Positions 42,704 through 51,265 of a stretch of DNA of 64,000 nt are shown here, piece after piece. Source of the DNA: a virus. Each line of letters begins with the position of its first letter. Position 1 is the first letter of the stretch. The position numbers and the translations under genes were made by a program. The DNA lies in the IMG/VR virus record IMGVR_UViG_3300020183_005033, positions 1 through 64,000 of that record. One strand, written 5' to 3'. A model generated the notes under the pieces. That model had not been told where the DNA came from. It was given only the letters and a program-made list of their open reading frames with translations, and did not search any database.

Positions 42704-45475
42704 ATGAACTTGCCAGTTTTCCCAAGAACACAAATTACTCACCCGCCTGCATATAAAGGCAAACCAAAACTATATCCTATTATTTATCCCCATGAGCCTT
42801 TAATGAAGGCAGGATTCAAACAACTTAAGCAGATGTTCCCTAACACAAATGAACACGACCATGTTTTGAAATGGGCTGCCGACAATATAAAACACAATGA
42901 TTTGCAGAGTTTATACTTAAGACATTACAAACAAAATCCTCAAATTCACACAGAAGATAATAAAAACAAATTAGGTCACATTAATGGAATGATGGACATT
43001 TCTTCTGAAATGAAGAATGTCAAACTTGATAAAAATGATACTCTTGAGTCGGCTTTCAAGAAATACGATGATGCAGAACATGCTTGGCGACAAGGAAGTG
43101 GAAGTAGATATATCGAGGCTGAAGGTAAGCCAGTCGTTGACTTTGGAGATGGATGGGGTTGGTTTGATTTAGGAAAAAATATTTGTAAAAAAGAAGGCGG
43201 TGCTATGGGGCACTGCGGAAATACAGGTGACTCCCACGACGATGACAAAATACTTTCATTAAGAAAAGTTGTAAAAGTTGGAGACAAAACTTACCATGAG
43301 CCAGCACTGACTTTTATTAATAATAAAGGTTGGTTAGGGGAAATGAAGGGAAGGGCTAACTCTAAGCCTGCAGAATCATATCACAAAAGAATTGTTGAAT
43401 TAATGAAACATCCCGATATTAAGGGGATGGTTGGGGCTGGTTATATGCCAGAAAACAACTTTCATTTTGATGATTTATCTCAAGAACACAAAAATCAAGT
43501 CAGAGTGTCAAATCCAAATTTCGTTGACTTAAGAAGTGATGATTGGGATGAAAAACAAAAAATATTTGCATCTGACTCTGTTCCAAAAATTGAAAAATAT
43601 CAACATACTGTAAAAGATATTTTTCAAGGAAAAAGATTAAAAGAAGGATTAGATTCTGGAAAGTTAAATATTGATGATTTAGGAGTAAATGACTTAAGGC
43701 TGTTAACAAAACATCGTCTTTTTCAGAAAAATCATCTTTTAGAACTTATTACAGAACAGGACAGTTTTAAAGATGGTCGGTCAAGAGCGCATGCTTTGAT
43801 GGCGGCTAAAAATTCTAAACATTTAGACGACGAAGTGATTAGTCATTGGGTTAATAGAAATGCTTCTTCAGCAGCTCAAGTTTTAGGTAATAAATTAAAT
43901 GCACAACATATTGACACTATTGTACAAAATAACCCAGACGCAGCAGCAGAATATCTCAAAAACCACAAAGACTTTAACGCACAACATATTCAAACTATTG
44001 CAGAAAACAATCCATATTCAGCAGTAAAACATCTCAAAGACCATCCTTTATTTAACGCACAACATATTGACACTATTGTACAAAATGCCCCAAGGGCAGC
44101 AGCAGAATATCTCAAAGACCACCCTTTACTTAACGCACAACATATTCAAACTATTGCAGAAAAAGACCCAGATGCAGCAGCATATTATCTCAAAGACCAC
44201 CCCATCTACAAAGCCAAATACGGCAAAGTACAAAAATCATTACAAAAAACACAACAACTTGAAAAAGTCCTAGTCTCTGAACCATCAGAAGGCGTCGCCA
44301 AGGTTGCTAAGTATGACGGCATGAGGTCGCATGAGACTCTTGTTAGTACGTCCCTAGTACCTCATCAACGCTTTGGGAACGTCTACGTCCATCACTTTGC
44401 ATCTGATGATAACACTCACGCTCGACATTTAGTGTCGATGTATCACGACCCACACAAAGACGGCGTGTCTGTCCTCCATGCTGCTAAACAAAACGAAGAC
44501 GAGCCAATGACTGTCTATACAGCAGCAACTCGTCCTGAGTTCCAAGGCAACAAACTCAACTACTTGGCACTCAGAGAAGCAGTCAAGGCTCACGGCACAC
44601 TGCATTCAGACGTTATGCAGTCTAAGCCAGCCTTCAAAAACTGGAACAGACTCAAGCAAGAATCTGGATTTAAGGTCAACCTTACAAAACCATACAGAGA
44701 AGCGTCTTCAGACGATGCCTCTCTGTTGCCCCATATTGCTCAGTACAGCAAACAGGCTGAAAGGTCGCAAGACATGGAAAAGGCTGTAACTCCTGAACAA
44801 CAAAAAGAAAATATTAAAAAACAAAGAGAACTTAAAAATAAAGAGATTATTGCAAAACTCAAGTCAAAAGTTGTAGACAAGGCTCCTGCCAAAGACCCCT
44901 CTACACAGCCCAAACTTCTTATGTCAGAAGACGATTCACCTGCAGGCATTCCAATCTATCTTAAGACACATCCAAGCCATGACTCCCTTGCAGGCGTCCA
45001 TGTCCATGTTGATAAGCTACCTAGCTTAGAAAACTATGGTTTACTAGACGAACCAAGAATCGACAGAGCATTGGACTCGGCAGACTCAAAAGGCCACAAA
45101 GCAGTTTACGTTAGTGCAGACCAAATAGAAGAGTCTGCTAAAAAACCTAAACTTCAATTAGTGAAGAGTCTCAGAAAGGCACTTTGGCCGTCTGCCCCTA
45201 AAGTCGTTAATGGTCAGTACGCAAAACCATTCTCAATGGGCGGCACCAAAAAAGACAAAAAGCCCATTCAAAGTCACTTTGGTCACCCAGACCATGCCAA
45301 GTTTAATGCTCAAGAGCATCTCGATGCTTATTGGAGACACCAAGAAAAGATTAAGCAAAATCCCAAGATGGAGTCATCTCTTGTGAACTTCCATAAGCAA
45401 CAGGCTCAGCAGCATTGGGACAAGAGCAAAGAGCTAGTAGATGCTCACGATACGAGTCGGCAAATCAAACAGTAA
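42704..45475 (+). CDS. Multi-domain protein: PcfJ-like, 26-residue repeats, GNAT-like
   Basis: A 923-residue protein. Residues about 130-275 resemble PcfJ domains of phage polyvalent proteins (GGAMGHCGNTGDS, ILSLRK, LGEMKGRAN). Residues 400-503 contain four 26-residue repeats (AQHIDTIVQNNPDAAAEYLK type). A GNAT-like region follows at about 550-660 (AATRPEFQGNKLNYLALREA). The C-terminus is helical and charged. Lysine-serine linkers (VQKSLQK, LVKSLRKA) separate the parts. The N-terminal half is paralogous to residues 140-420 of the 45784 protein. A virion-carried effector is the favoured reading, by context. Confidence 0.65.
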   Translation: MNLPVFPRTQITHPPAYKGKPKLYPIIYPHEPLMKAGFKQLKQMFPNTNEHDHVLKWAADNIKHNDLQSLYLRHYKQNPQIHTEDNKNKLGHINGMMDISSEMKNVKLDKNDTLESAFKKYDDAEHAWRQGSGSRYIEAEGKPVVDFGDGWGWFDLGKNICKKEGGAMGHCGNTGDSHDDDKILSLRKVVKVGDKTYHEPALTFINNKGWLGEMKGRANSKPAESYHKRIVELMKHPDIKGMVGAGYMPENNFHFDDLSQEHKNQVRVSNPNFVDLRSDDWDEKQKIFASDSVPKIEKYQHTVKDIFQGKRLKEGLDSGKLNIDDLGVNDLRLLTKHRLFQKNHLLELITEQDSFKDGRSRAHALMAAKNSKHLDDEVISHWVNRNASSAAQVLGNKLNAQHIDTIVQNNPDAAAEYLKNHKDFNAQHIQTIAENNPYSAVKHLKDHPLFNAQHIDTIVQNAPRAAAEYLKDHPLLNAQHIQTIAEKDPDAAAYYLKDHPIYKAKYGKVQKSLQKTQQLEKVLVSEPSEGVAKVAKYDGMRSHETLVSTSLVPHQRFGNVYVHHFASDDNTHARHLVSMYHDPHKDGVSVLHAAKQNEDEPMTVYTAATRPEFQGNKLNYLALREAVKAHGTLHSDVMQSKPAFKNWNRLKQESGFKVNLTKPYREASSDDASLLPHIAQYSKQAERSQDMEKAVTPEQQKENIKKQRELKNKEIIAKLKSKVVDKAPAKDPSTQPKLLMSEDDSPAGIPIYLKTHPSHDSLAGVHVHVDKLPSLENYGLLDEPRIDRALDSADSKGHKAVYVSADQIEESAKKPKLQLVKSLRKALWPSAPKVVNGQYAKPFSMGGTKKDKKPIQSHFGHPDHAKFNAQEHLDAYWRHQEKIKQNPKMESSLVNFHKQQAQQHWDKSKELVDAHDTSRQIKQ
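43901..44212 (+). repeat. Four 78-bp coding repeats
   Basis: Units begin GCACAACATATT at 43901, 43979, 44057 and 44135. Each encodes 26 residues of a helical repeat ending YLKDHP. Alternation of two unit types (HIDTIVQ and HIQTIAE) suggests duplication in pairs. The unit length equals that of the larger array at 47.2-47.9 kb. Confidence 0.85.
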
Positions 45476-45524
45476 CTATAGTTTCTATTAAGTAATTTAA
45501 AAGAAACTATAATTTCAGTTATAG
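45474..45524 (+). promoter_or_regulatory. Overlapping inverted repeats with a TATAAT box
   Basis: AACTATAGTTTCT (45474-45486) is mirrored by AGAAACTATAATT (45502-45514), and CTATAA at 45507 can instead pair with TTATAG at 45519-45524. A perfect -10 hexamer TATAAT lies at 45508-45513, but no good -35 was found. The element fills the only real gap in the 41-51 kb operon and could be an operator-controlled or phage-specific promoter. Confidence 0.4.
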
Positions 45525-45532
45525 AGGACTAT

Positions 45533-45787
45533 GTGTCAGACAAAGAAGAAGAATTGCCAGACAATGTCTATCCTTACAGTCACTTCAGGCTTAGGCAGTT
45601 CTCTGAAGAAGTCAAAAGGCAATTGCCCAAGGAGCTATGGGATAACCCGCCAGATGCCGACCGCAACGAAAAGATTAAAAAAGCCCTAAATAAACAATCA
45701 AACATTGTTGATAGGATAAAATGGGACAGGGCCGTTACGACTCAGAAGAGCAAGGCAAATCTTAAACTTGTGAAAGACGAAGAATGA
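45533..45787 (+). CDS. Small hypothetical protein
   Basis: An 84-residue charged protein with GTG start (MSDKEEELPDNVYPYSHFRL) and AGAGGA four bases upstream. No family recognised. ATGA overlap with the following very large gene suggests it is translated together with it. Confidence 0.6.
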   Translation: MSDKEEELPDNVYPYSHFRLRQFSEEVKRQLPKELWDNPPDADRNEKIKKALNKQSNIVDRIKWDRAVTTQKSKANLKLVKDEE

Positions 45788-48700
45788 AGCCATTGTTTTC
45801 ACAAAAATTTGCAATTTTAACGGCTGAAAATCCCCGTTACGGGTCAGCCGAAGGTGGAAACGCGGCTCTTGAGCAAGAAATGAAGGCTAAAAACCTTAAG
45901 TTTACCCCCATGAAGGGTAAGTACGGCACCCCTGAAAACTCTTATTTAGTAGAAAATCCAGACCATCAAGACATTTTGTCTTGGGGCAAGAAATACGGCC
46001 AAGATTCTGTAATTGTTTCTGACGGCGGTTTACACAAGATGGTCTATACAAATGGGCCGCACGAGGGGCTATGGCATGAAGGGCATTCAATTACCATTCA
46101 TAACCAAGAGCCAGAAGACTTCTATTCAACTATTAACTTGAACAACAAGCCAACCCATTTCACAATTGACTTCGATATGGATAAAAAGCATGGTAATCCT
46201 ATGAAAAAAACATTAAACAAAATGCTAAAGTCTTTGTTTCCTCAAAAATTACCTTTGTATTCTGAGTACATAGAACCACTACAAAAGGGCGAGAAGTTTC
46301 CTCATTTTTTAAAATTCATGGGCAACCACCCTAAAGCCCAAGAAACAGCTCAATGGGCTGATGAAAATATAAAACACAGAAATTTGGCTGAGTTAGCTAT
46401 GCGTCATGCAAAAACTAAGCCAGAAGGTCTTAACGACGAAGAAAAAACTCACGTTAAGCACTTTAATGATTCACTGCATATGCCAGAAGTTCAAAAGGCT
46501 GCCGGTTTGATAACAAGTCAGCATGATTTTGCTAGTGGAATTGGGCTATTGAAGGAAGCAGAATCTGCTTATCAAAAAAGACATGCAAAAGAAGCCCCTA
46601 CGTTAGTTCCGACGGAAGGAGAAAAGTTATTAGATTTTGGCGATGGAGTTGGTGTTTATAATTTAGGTAAAAGCAAAAACGCAAACGAAGCAAAAGCAAT
46701 GGGCCATTGTGCTACTCCGCATAAAGGCGGAGAATTGTGGTCTATTAGACGCGACCACGGTAATGGAATGGTTGAGCCTTTAGTAACTATATCGCACGAA
46801 GGCGGCTATCTTGGTGAGATGAAAGGAAAACATAATTGGAAGCCATCAACAAAACATCACGGACATATTGCTAAGTTGTTGGCGTCCGATAAGATTAAAG
46901 GGTTTGTTGGAGGAGGGTATGCTCCAGAGAGTAACTTTGAAATTTCTGATTTAAGTGAAGGACTTAGGAATAAATTATTAGAATATAAGCCATCTTTAAT
47001 TCAAAAAGTTTACAAAGAAAATTTGCCAAAAGGGTTTCAAGGAGACTATAGTCATACTCCTGAAATTAAAAGTATTTTTAATACAAGTGATTTAGCTGCT
47101 CAACAAAAATATTTAGCAAAATTTAGTAAAAATACGCCCAGTCATATAAATGTTCGCTACAACGTAGCAAAAAACCCAAATACACACCCAGACATTCTTC
47201 ATAAACTAGCAGTAGACTCTGACGAATATGTTCGCACAGGCATAGCAGAAAACCCAAATACACACCCAGACATTCTTCATAAACTAGCAGTAGACTCTGA
47301 CGAAGATGTTCGCAGAGGCATAGCAGAAAACCCAAATACACACCCAGACATTCTTCATAAACTAGCAGTAGACTCTGACGAATATGTTCGCAGTAACGTA
47401 GCAAAAAACCCAAATACACACCCAGACATTCTTCATAAACTAGCAGAAGACTCTGACGAAGATGTTCGCTACAATGTAGCAAAAAGCTCAAATACACGCC
47501 CAGACATTCTTCATAAACTAGCAGTAGACTCTGACAAATATGTTCGCACAGGCATAGCAAAAAACCCAAATACACACCCAGACATTCTTCATAAACTAGC
47601 AGTAGACTCTGACGAATATGTTCGCACAGGCATAGCAGAAAACCCAAATACACACCCAGACATTCTTCATAAACTAGCAGTAGACTCTGACGAAGATGTT
47701 CGCAGAGGCATAGCAAAAAACCCAAATACACACCCAGACATTCTTCATAAACTAGCAGTAGACTCTGACGAATATGTTCGCACAGGCATAGCAGAAAACC
47801 CAAATACACACCCAGACATTCTTCATAAACTAGCAGTAGACTCTGACGAAGATGTTCGCAGAGGCATAGCAAAAAACCCAAATACACACCCAGACCTTCT
47901 CCACAAACTAGCAGTAGACTCTGACAAATATGTTCGCACAGGCGTAACACTAAACCCACAATTCAAAAATTTACCGCTAGAAATACAACAAAAAGCAAGA
48001 CCACTTGTAAAGACACCTATTCAAAAAATTATTGCCATGATTAATGATGGCGAAAATAACCCAGACTCTGCTCGTCAAGCAACAGAAGAACTAAAATTAC
48101 GCCGCCAAGAAAAATACGACAAAATTCTTTCTCCAGAAGGAAACTTAAGTGATATTCAGCATTTATCTGAATCACACGATAATGATATTGCAAAACGAGC
48201 TAGAGATGAGTTGAAGCGCAGAGGATTACAAAAATCTCTTAAAAAATCAGACTCTCCTAAACACCTAATCCATTTCTCTACTACCCCTAAACTCACCACC
48301 CTAGACCCAGAGTTTCAAGGGACGGCGGGCAGGCACTCTCCTGAGACTAAGCACGGCAAACCCACCCACCCTAGAGTCTACTTCTATGAAGAAGGTACGC
48401 CGACAGAGTCAGTAGTGACAGGTGGAGCTAAGTCAAAATATATCATCAAACACCCCGGAGATGATAAAATCATTGATATTGCTAAAGACACCGAAGGCTT
48501 ACAACAACAAGCTAAGGAGCAATGGCTGCAGAAACCAATTGGTAGTATGCAGGATGCTTACTTTAAGTTGTTGAAAGATAAAGGTTATTTAGGCTTTAAG
48601 AACTCGGCAAGTGGTCTTCCTAATGTAGTGGCGATGTTTCACGCAACCCCGGTACACGCAGAAGTCCCCATGCCAAAAGATATGTCAGCAAACCCAGATT

Positions 48701-49611
48701 GGACAAAGGCGGAAGTACCTATGAGTCTCAAAAAGTCAGATGTAAAAGAAGCCGTAGAGAAAATCAAAGGCCCCGCCAAAGTTAATGAAGTCCTAGACGC
48801 TGCTCAACCTGACATGCGCTCTAAAATTCTCGCTGCTCTTCGTAAAGAGAAACTTGCTAAGATGAATGGTACAGGAATCCCTGGGACTGGTGGAGCCACC
48901 CCTCCTGCAATGCGTCCACCTGTACCCGCAGCTCCTGCATCTATGGCTATGTCAAAAGCCGATGAGTCTGAAAGCCATATGGCTAAAAAAGACCTCAAAG
49001 ACATCATGGAGTATGCTCAAGCTCTTGATAAGATGGTTGTTGAATCAGAAGACCTTGAGGATTGGGTAGACTCAAAGATTACAGTTGCAAGACAGTATCT
49101 TTCTGATATTGCTCATTATTTGTCATACGAGCATGGTCAACCAACTGAAGAGTTGGACAAAGGCGACGTTGTTAGTATAAAAGACAAAAAAGTCATTTCA
49201 ACTGACACTAAAGCAGCTCCTAAAACTATGGTTGCCAAACAACCAACTGCCGCTGTTTACAAACGAGGAACGGAACTCGCAATTGATAGTGGTTGGAAAG
49301 GCGATGCCGGAAAAACAGGCGGAAAGCCTGACCTTTCTCTTGTAAAGTCTAAAGCTAAGTTCGAGCGTTGCGTCCTTGCCGTTAAACAAAAATCAAAAGA
49401 CAAAGTTAACCCATGGGCAGTCTGCCATGCTTCCGTTGGTGATGCTAAAAAATCAGAAGACCTCGAAAAAGCTGAAATGAAGGTTAAAGAGCAAGAGAAG
49501 CCCACGAAGGGAATGCCTCAAGCTAAGCAACTCAAGGCCGATGCCGACTTAGAGAAGATTAAAGAAGGCGCAGAAAACGTAGCTAAGGCTGCGGATAAAA
49601 AAAAAAAGTGA
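45784..49611 (+). CDS. Very large multi-domain protein: DUF3293-like, PcfJ-like, LRV repeats, ADP-ribosyltransferase-like
   Basis: A 1275-residue protein. Residues 1-85 resemble DUF3293 (FAILTAENPRYGS, ENSYLVENP). A PcfJ-like domain lies at about 275-400 (KAMGHCATPH, LWSIRR, YLGEMKGKHN). Ten nearly identical 26-residue repeats at 463-722 match leucine-rich-repeat-variant (LRV) proteins (VRTGIAENPNTHPDILHKLA). An ADP-ribosyltransferase-like domain spans about 826-960 (HLIHFSTTP, FQGTAG, RVYFYEEG). Near 1192-1215 a box FERCVLAVKQ then NPWAVCHAS recurs in phage structural proteins. Lysine-serine linkers are frequent. The reading frame ends in an A11 tract and TGA, and the downstream frame continues open, so the true product may extend into the next gene. 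Confidence 0.7.
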   Translation: MKPLFSQKFAILTAENPRYGSAEGGNAALEQEMKAKNLKFTPMKGKYGTPENSYLVENPDHQDILSWGKKYGQDSVIVSDGGLHKMVYTNGPHEGLWHEGHSITIHNQEPEDFYSTINLNNKPTHFTIDFDMDKKHGNPMKKTLNKMLKSLFPQKLPLYSEYIEPLQKGEKFPHFLKFMGNHPKAQETAQWADENIKHRNLAELAMRHAKTKPEGLNDEEKTHVKHFNDSLHMPEVQKAAGLITSQHDFASGIGLLKEAESAYQKRHAKEAPTLVPTEGEKLLDFGDGVGVYNLGKSKNANEAKAMGHCATPHKGGELWSIRRDHGNGMVEPLVTISHEGGYLGEMKGKHNWKPSTKHHGHIAKLLASDKIKGFVGGGYAPESNFEISDLSEGLRNKLLEYKPSLIQKVYKENLPKGFQGDYSHTPEIKSIFNTSDLAAQQKYLAKFSKNTPSHINVRYNVAKNPNTHPDILHKLAVDSDEYVRTGIAENPNTHPDILHKLAVDSDEDVRRGIAENPNTHPDILHKLAVDSDEYVRSNVAKNPNTHPDILHKLAEDSDEDVRYNVAKSSNTRPDILHKLAVDSDKYVRTGIAKNPNTHPDILHKLAVDSDEYVRTGIAENPNTHPDILHKLAVDSDEDVRRGIAKNPNTHPDILHKLAVDSDEYVRTGIAENPNTHPDILHKLAVDSDEDVRRGIAKNPNTHPDLLHKLAVDSDKYVRTGVTLNPQFKNLPLEIQQKARPLVKTPIQKIIAMINDGENNPDSARQATEELKLRRQEKYDKILSPEGNLSDIQHLSESHDNDIAKRARDELKRRGLQKSLKKSDSPKHLIHFSTTPKLTTLDPEFQGTAGRHSPETKHGKPTHPRVYFYEEGTPTESVVTGGAKSKYIIKHPGDDKIIDIAKDTEGLQQQAKEQWLQKPIGSMQDAYFKLLKDKGYLGFKNSASGLPNVVAMFHATPVHAEVPMPKDMSANPDWTKAEVPMSLKKSDVKEAVEKIKGPAKVNEVLDAAQPDMRSKILAALRKEKLAKMNGTGIPGTGGATPPAMRPPVPAAPASMAMSKADESESHMAKKDLKDIMEYAQALDKMVVESEDLEDWVDSKITVARQYLSDIAHYLSYEHGQPTEELDKGDVVSIKDKKVISTDTKAAPKTMVAKQPTAAVYKRGTELAIDSGWKGDAGKTGGKPDLSLVKSKAKFERCVLAVKQKSKDKVNPWAVCHASVGDAKKSEDLEKAEMKVKEQEKPTKGMPQAKQLKADADLEKIKEGAENVAKAADKKKK
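47171..47950 (+). repeat. Ten 78-bp tandem repeats encoding LRV-type repeats
   Basis: Ten consecutive 78-bp units begin AACCCAAATACACACC, most identical or nearly so. Variation is concentrated at the boundary codons (YVRTGIAE, DVRRGIAK), giving a 156-bp pairing of alternate units. The fifth copy is the most divergent (SSNTRP). The frame is kept throughout. An open frame on the opposite strand is a by-product of the repeat. Confidence 0.95.
49597..49611 (+). other. A11 slippage tract directly before a stop codon
   Basis: Eleven A residues (49597-49607) are followed by GTGA, where TGA ends the 1275-residue frame. The frame one base ahead is open from the tract through to 50848, with no start codon until TTG 49718. 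Loss of one A or gain of two As in mRNA, or a +1 ribosomal shift, would fuse the two reading frames. The classic minus-one shift leads to a stop after two codons. Confidence 0.6.
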
Positions 49612-49717
49612 ACTGAACAAATCAGGTTATTTCAAAGAAGACAAGAAGACTCAACTTCCCAAGTGGCATGACCCTCTCAAAGAACAGAGAGAGGCCGCTG
49701 CACAGGAAGAACGTGAG

Positions 49718-50848
49718 TTGCGCCCAGAAAGCAAAATGCACATTTGGGCTGAACTTGAGCGTCATCACCAAATGTCTGAAAAGCCTAAAACTCAAAAGCC
49801 AAAAGAAGAATTAGAAAAAGGCAAGAATGTTCGCAAGCAGCGTGAAGCTGTATTTGGAGGATGGAAGACATCTGCAGGTTCACCCCGTAGAGAAAAACAA
49901 ATTTCTGCCCTTGCTGATATGATTAAGAGAAGGTTTGGATTAGAAGCTCAACGCGCCCCCGGTAAAGTAGCTGCATCTGGCAAGGTAATCGACAAACCAA
50001 GCTTTCATGACAATGTTGTTGAACATATCGGAAATCCCGACTCTCTCGCTCATGAAGTTGGTCACCTATACCAATACGGCAAAGACATGGAGTCTATCGA
50101 CCCTCGTAAAGAATTTAAAACCAAAGAACAATCACTCGGTGATTGGCAAAAAGACATGGACGCTCATTGGGGCGACCTAAATGTCAAGCATGGTTATAAA
50201 AAACAAGCGCAAACGGCAGAAGAGTATGAGCCAACTGCTTTAGAAAACTACTACCGCCGCAGAGCAGGCTTGCCGACTCATCAAAAAACGGCATCCACCG
50301 AAGAAGAAAATAGAATAGAGTCTGAAAAAAGAGGCAAAAAATACAAAAAGCCAGCAATTTCAAGAACTCAAGCAGTTGACGACCCCTCTAAAGAAATTGT
50401 TCAAAAGGTAAAAGTTAAAGGTAAAGACGGCAAAGAGAAAGAAGTTTGGTTGACTGGTTCTATGAAGAACCTAACAGATAAGACAAGAGAGCTTGTAGAC
50501 CAAATTGACAGGGGCGAACTTATGTTAGACCCAACCCGTGGGTATGTTGAGGGTACATCTGTTGACGCTAAGATTAACCGCCGCGCCCGTGCAGCTTCTA
50601 AGGACAAGACACGTAAAGACGCCGACACTCTTATGCGCTCAGACGAAGTCCTTGAGAAAAAACTCATCATTGGCGAAAACAAACCATCAAAGGCAACTAA
50701 GAAGGCAACCCCAGAAAAGCACAAGGCAATTATGGATAAACTTAGTGCTGCTCTCGATACGATTCAAATAGACACCTCCCCTGAAGCTGTAAAAGAGCGT
50801 AAAATGCTACTTGAACATGTAAAACACAAGCTTAAGGGAAGAAAATAA
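49718..50848 (+). CDS. HExxH metallopeptidase-like protein, possibly the C-terminal part of the preceding gene
   Basis: A 376-residue protein as an independent unit from TTG 49718 (AGGAAG eight bases upstream); the open frame itself begins in the A11 tract and adds about 40 plausible residues (including ELNKSGYF and LPKWHDPLKE). A zinc-protease motif LAHEVGHLYQYG lies near residue 111-122, with a possible third ligand in the later EPTALENYYRR segment. The rest is highly charged and basic. In phages, small zincin domains occur in head and injected proteins. Whether it is made alone or as a fusion of about 1690 residues needs experiment. Confidence 0.68.
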   Translation: MRPESKMHIWAELERHHQMSEKPKTQKPKEELEKGKNVRKQREAVFGGWKTSAGSPRREKQISALADMIKRRFGLEAQRAPGKVAASGKVIDKPSFHDNVVEHIGNPDSLAHEVGHLYQYGKDMESIDPRKEFKTKEQSLGDWQKDMDAHWGDLNVKHGYKKQAQTAEEYEPTALENYYRRRAGLPTHQKTASTEEENRIESEKRGKKYKKPAISRTQAVDDPSKEIVQKVKVKGKDGKEKEVWLTGSMKNLTDKTRELVDQIDRGELMLDPTRGYVEGTSVDAKINRRARAASKDKTRKDADTLMRSDEVLEKKLIIGENKPSKATKKATPEKHKAIMDKLSAALDTIQIDTSPEAVKERKMLLEHVKHKLKGRK

Positions 50849-51264
50849 TGTATTACTTCCAAGTAAAACCCTTAGACCTTTTTGATGAACCTAACGATAT
50901 TGCGCCGTTAGAGTATTGGGAAGTCACACAAGACTCTCCAGTAAGGCTGTCGTTCCAAATTATGATTTCAGACGCTCTTCCCCTAAGACGCTTTATGGTG
51001 CCAACTGGCCAAGTCGTCAAGGCTAAGTTTCAACGAGCTAAGGTTGCTAAGCTAGGTCAAGCTGCTACGTCTCAGACGTTTGAGGTGCAAGCTCTGCCTA
51101 TGGCCATGGACAGAAGCATCTGGACAATGAACTTGACTGCTGACCAAGTTAATACCCTTGTTGGCGGTACTGTTCAGTTCAATATCTACAATGGTACAAC
51201 ACTCGTACAGACTATCAATGTACCTTATATGATTAAGAAAATTCTAACAGGGGCGGGCTGCTAA
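50848..51264 (+). CDS. Probable virion protein, beta-rich
   Basis: A 138-residue beta-strand-rich protein starting MYYFQVKPLDLFDEPNDIAP. Strand patterns (VRLSFQIMI, FEVQALPMAM, TVQFNIYNG) recall small baseplate or connector beta-sandwich proteins. No firm family. Stop and start share bases with the zincin-like gene. Confidence 0.55.
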   Translation: MYYFQVKPLDLFDEPNDIAPLEYWEVTQDSPVRLSFQIMISDALPLRRFMVPTGQVVKAKFQRAKVAKLGQAATSQTFEVQALPMAMDRSIWTMNLTADQVNTLVGGTVQFNIYNGTTLVQTINVPYMIKKILTGAGC

Positions 51265-51265
51265 T

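Noticed and set aside
47171-47950. CRISPR-like look of regularly spaced repeats
   Set aside because: Units are contiguous 78-bp coding repeats without spacers, in frame, matching LRV protein repeats.
47123-47959. A 278-codon open frame on the minus strand over the LRV array
   Set aside because: It is a repetitive mirror of the plus-strand coding repeats (Leu/Cys/Tyr-rich), with no ribosome-binding site and inside a well-supported gene.
49597-49616. Classic minus-one slippery sequence A-AAA-AAG before the stop
   Set aside because: A minus-one shift leads to a stop after two codons (GTG AAC TGA). Only a plus-one or equivalent A-tract length change reaches the open downstream frame.
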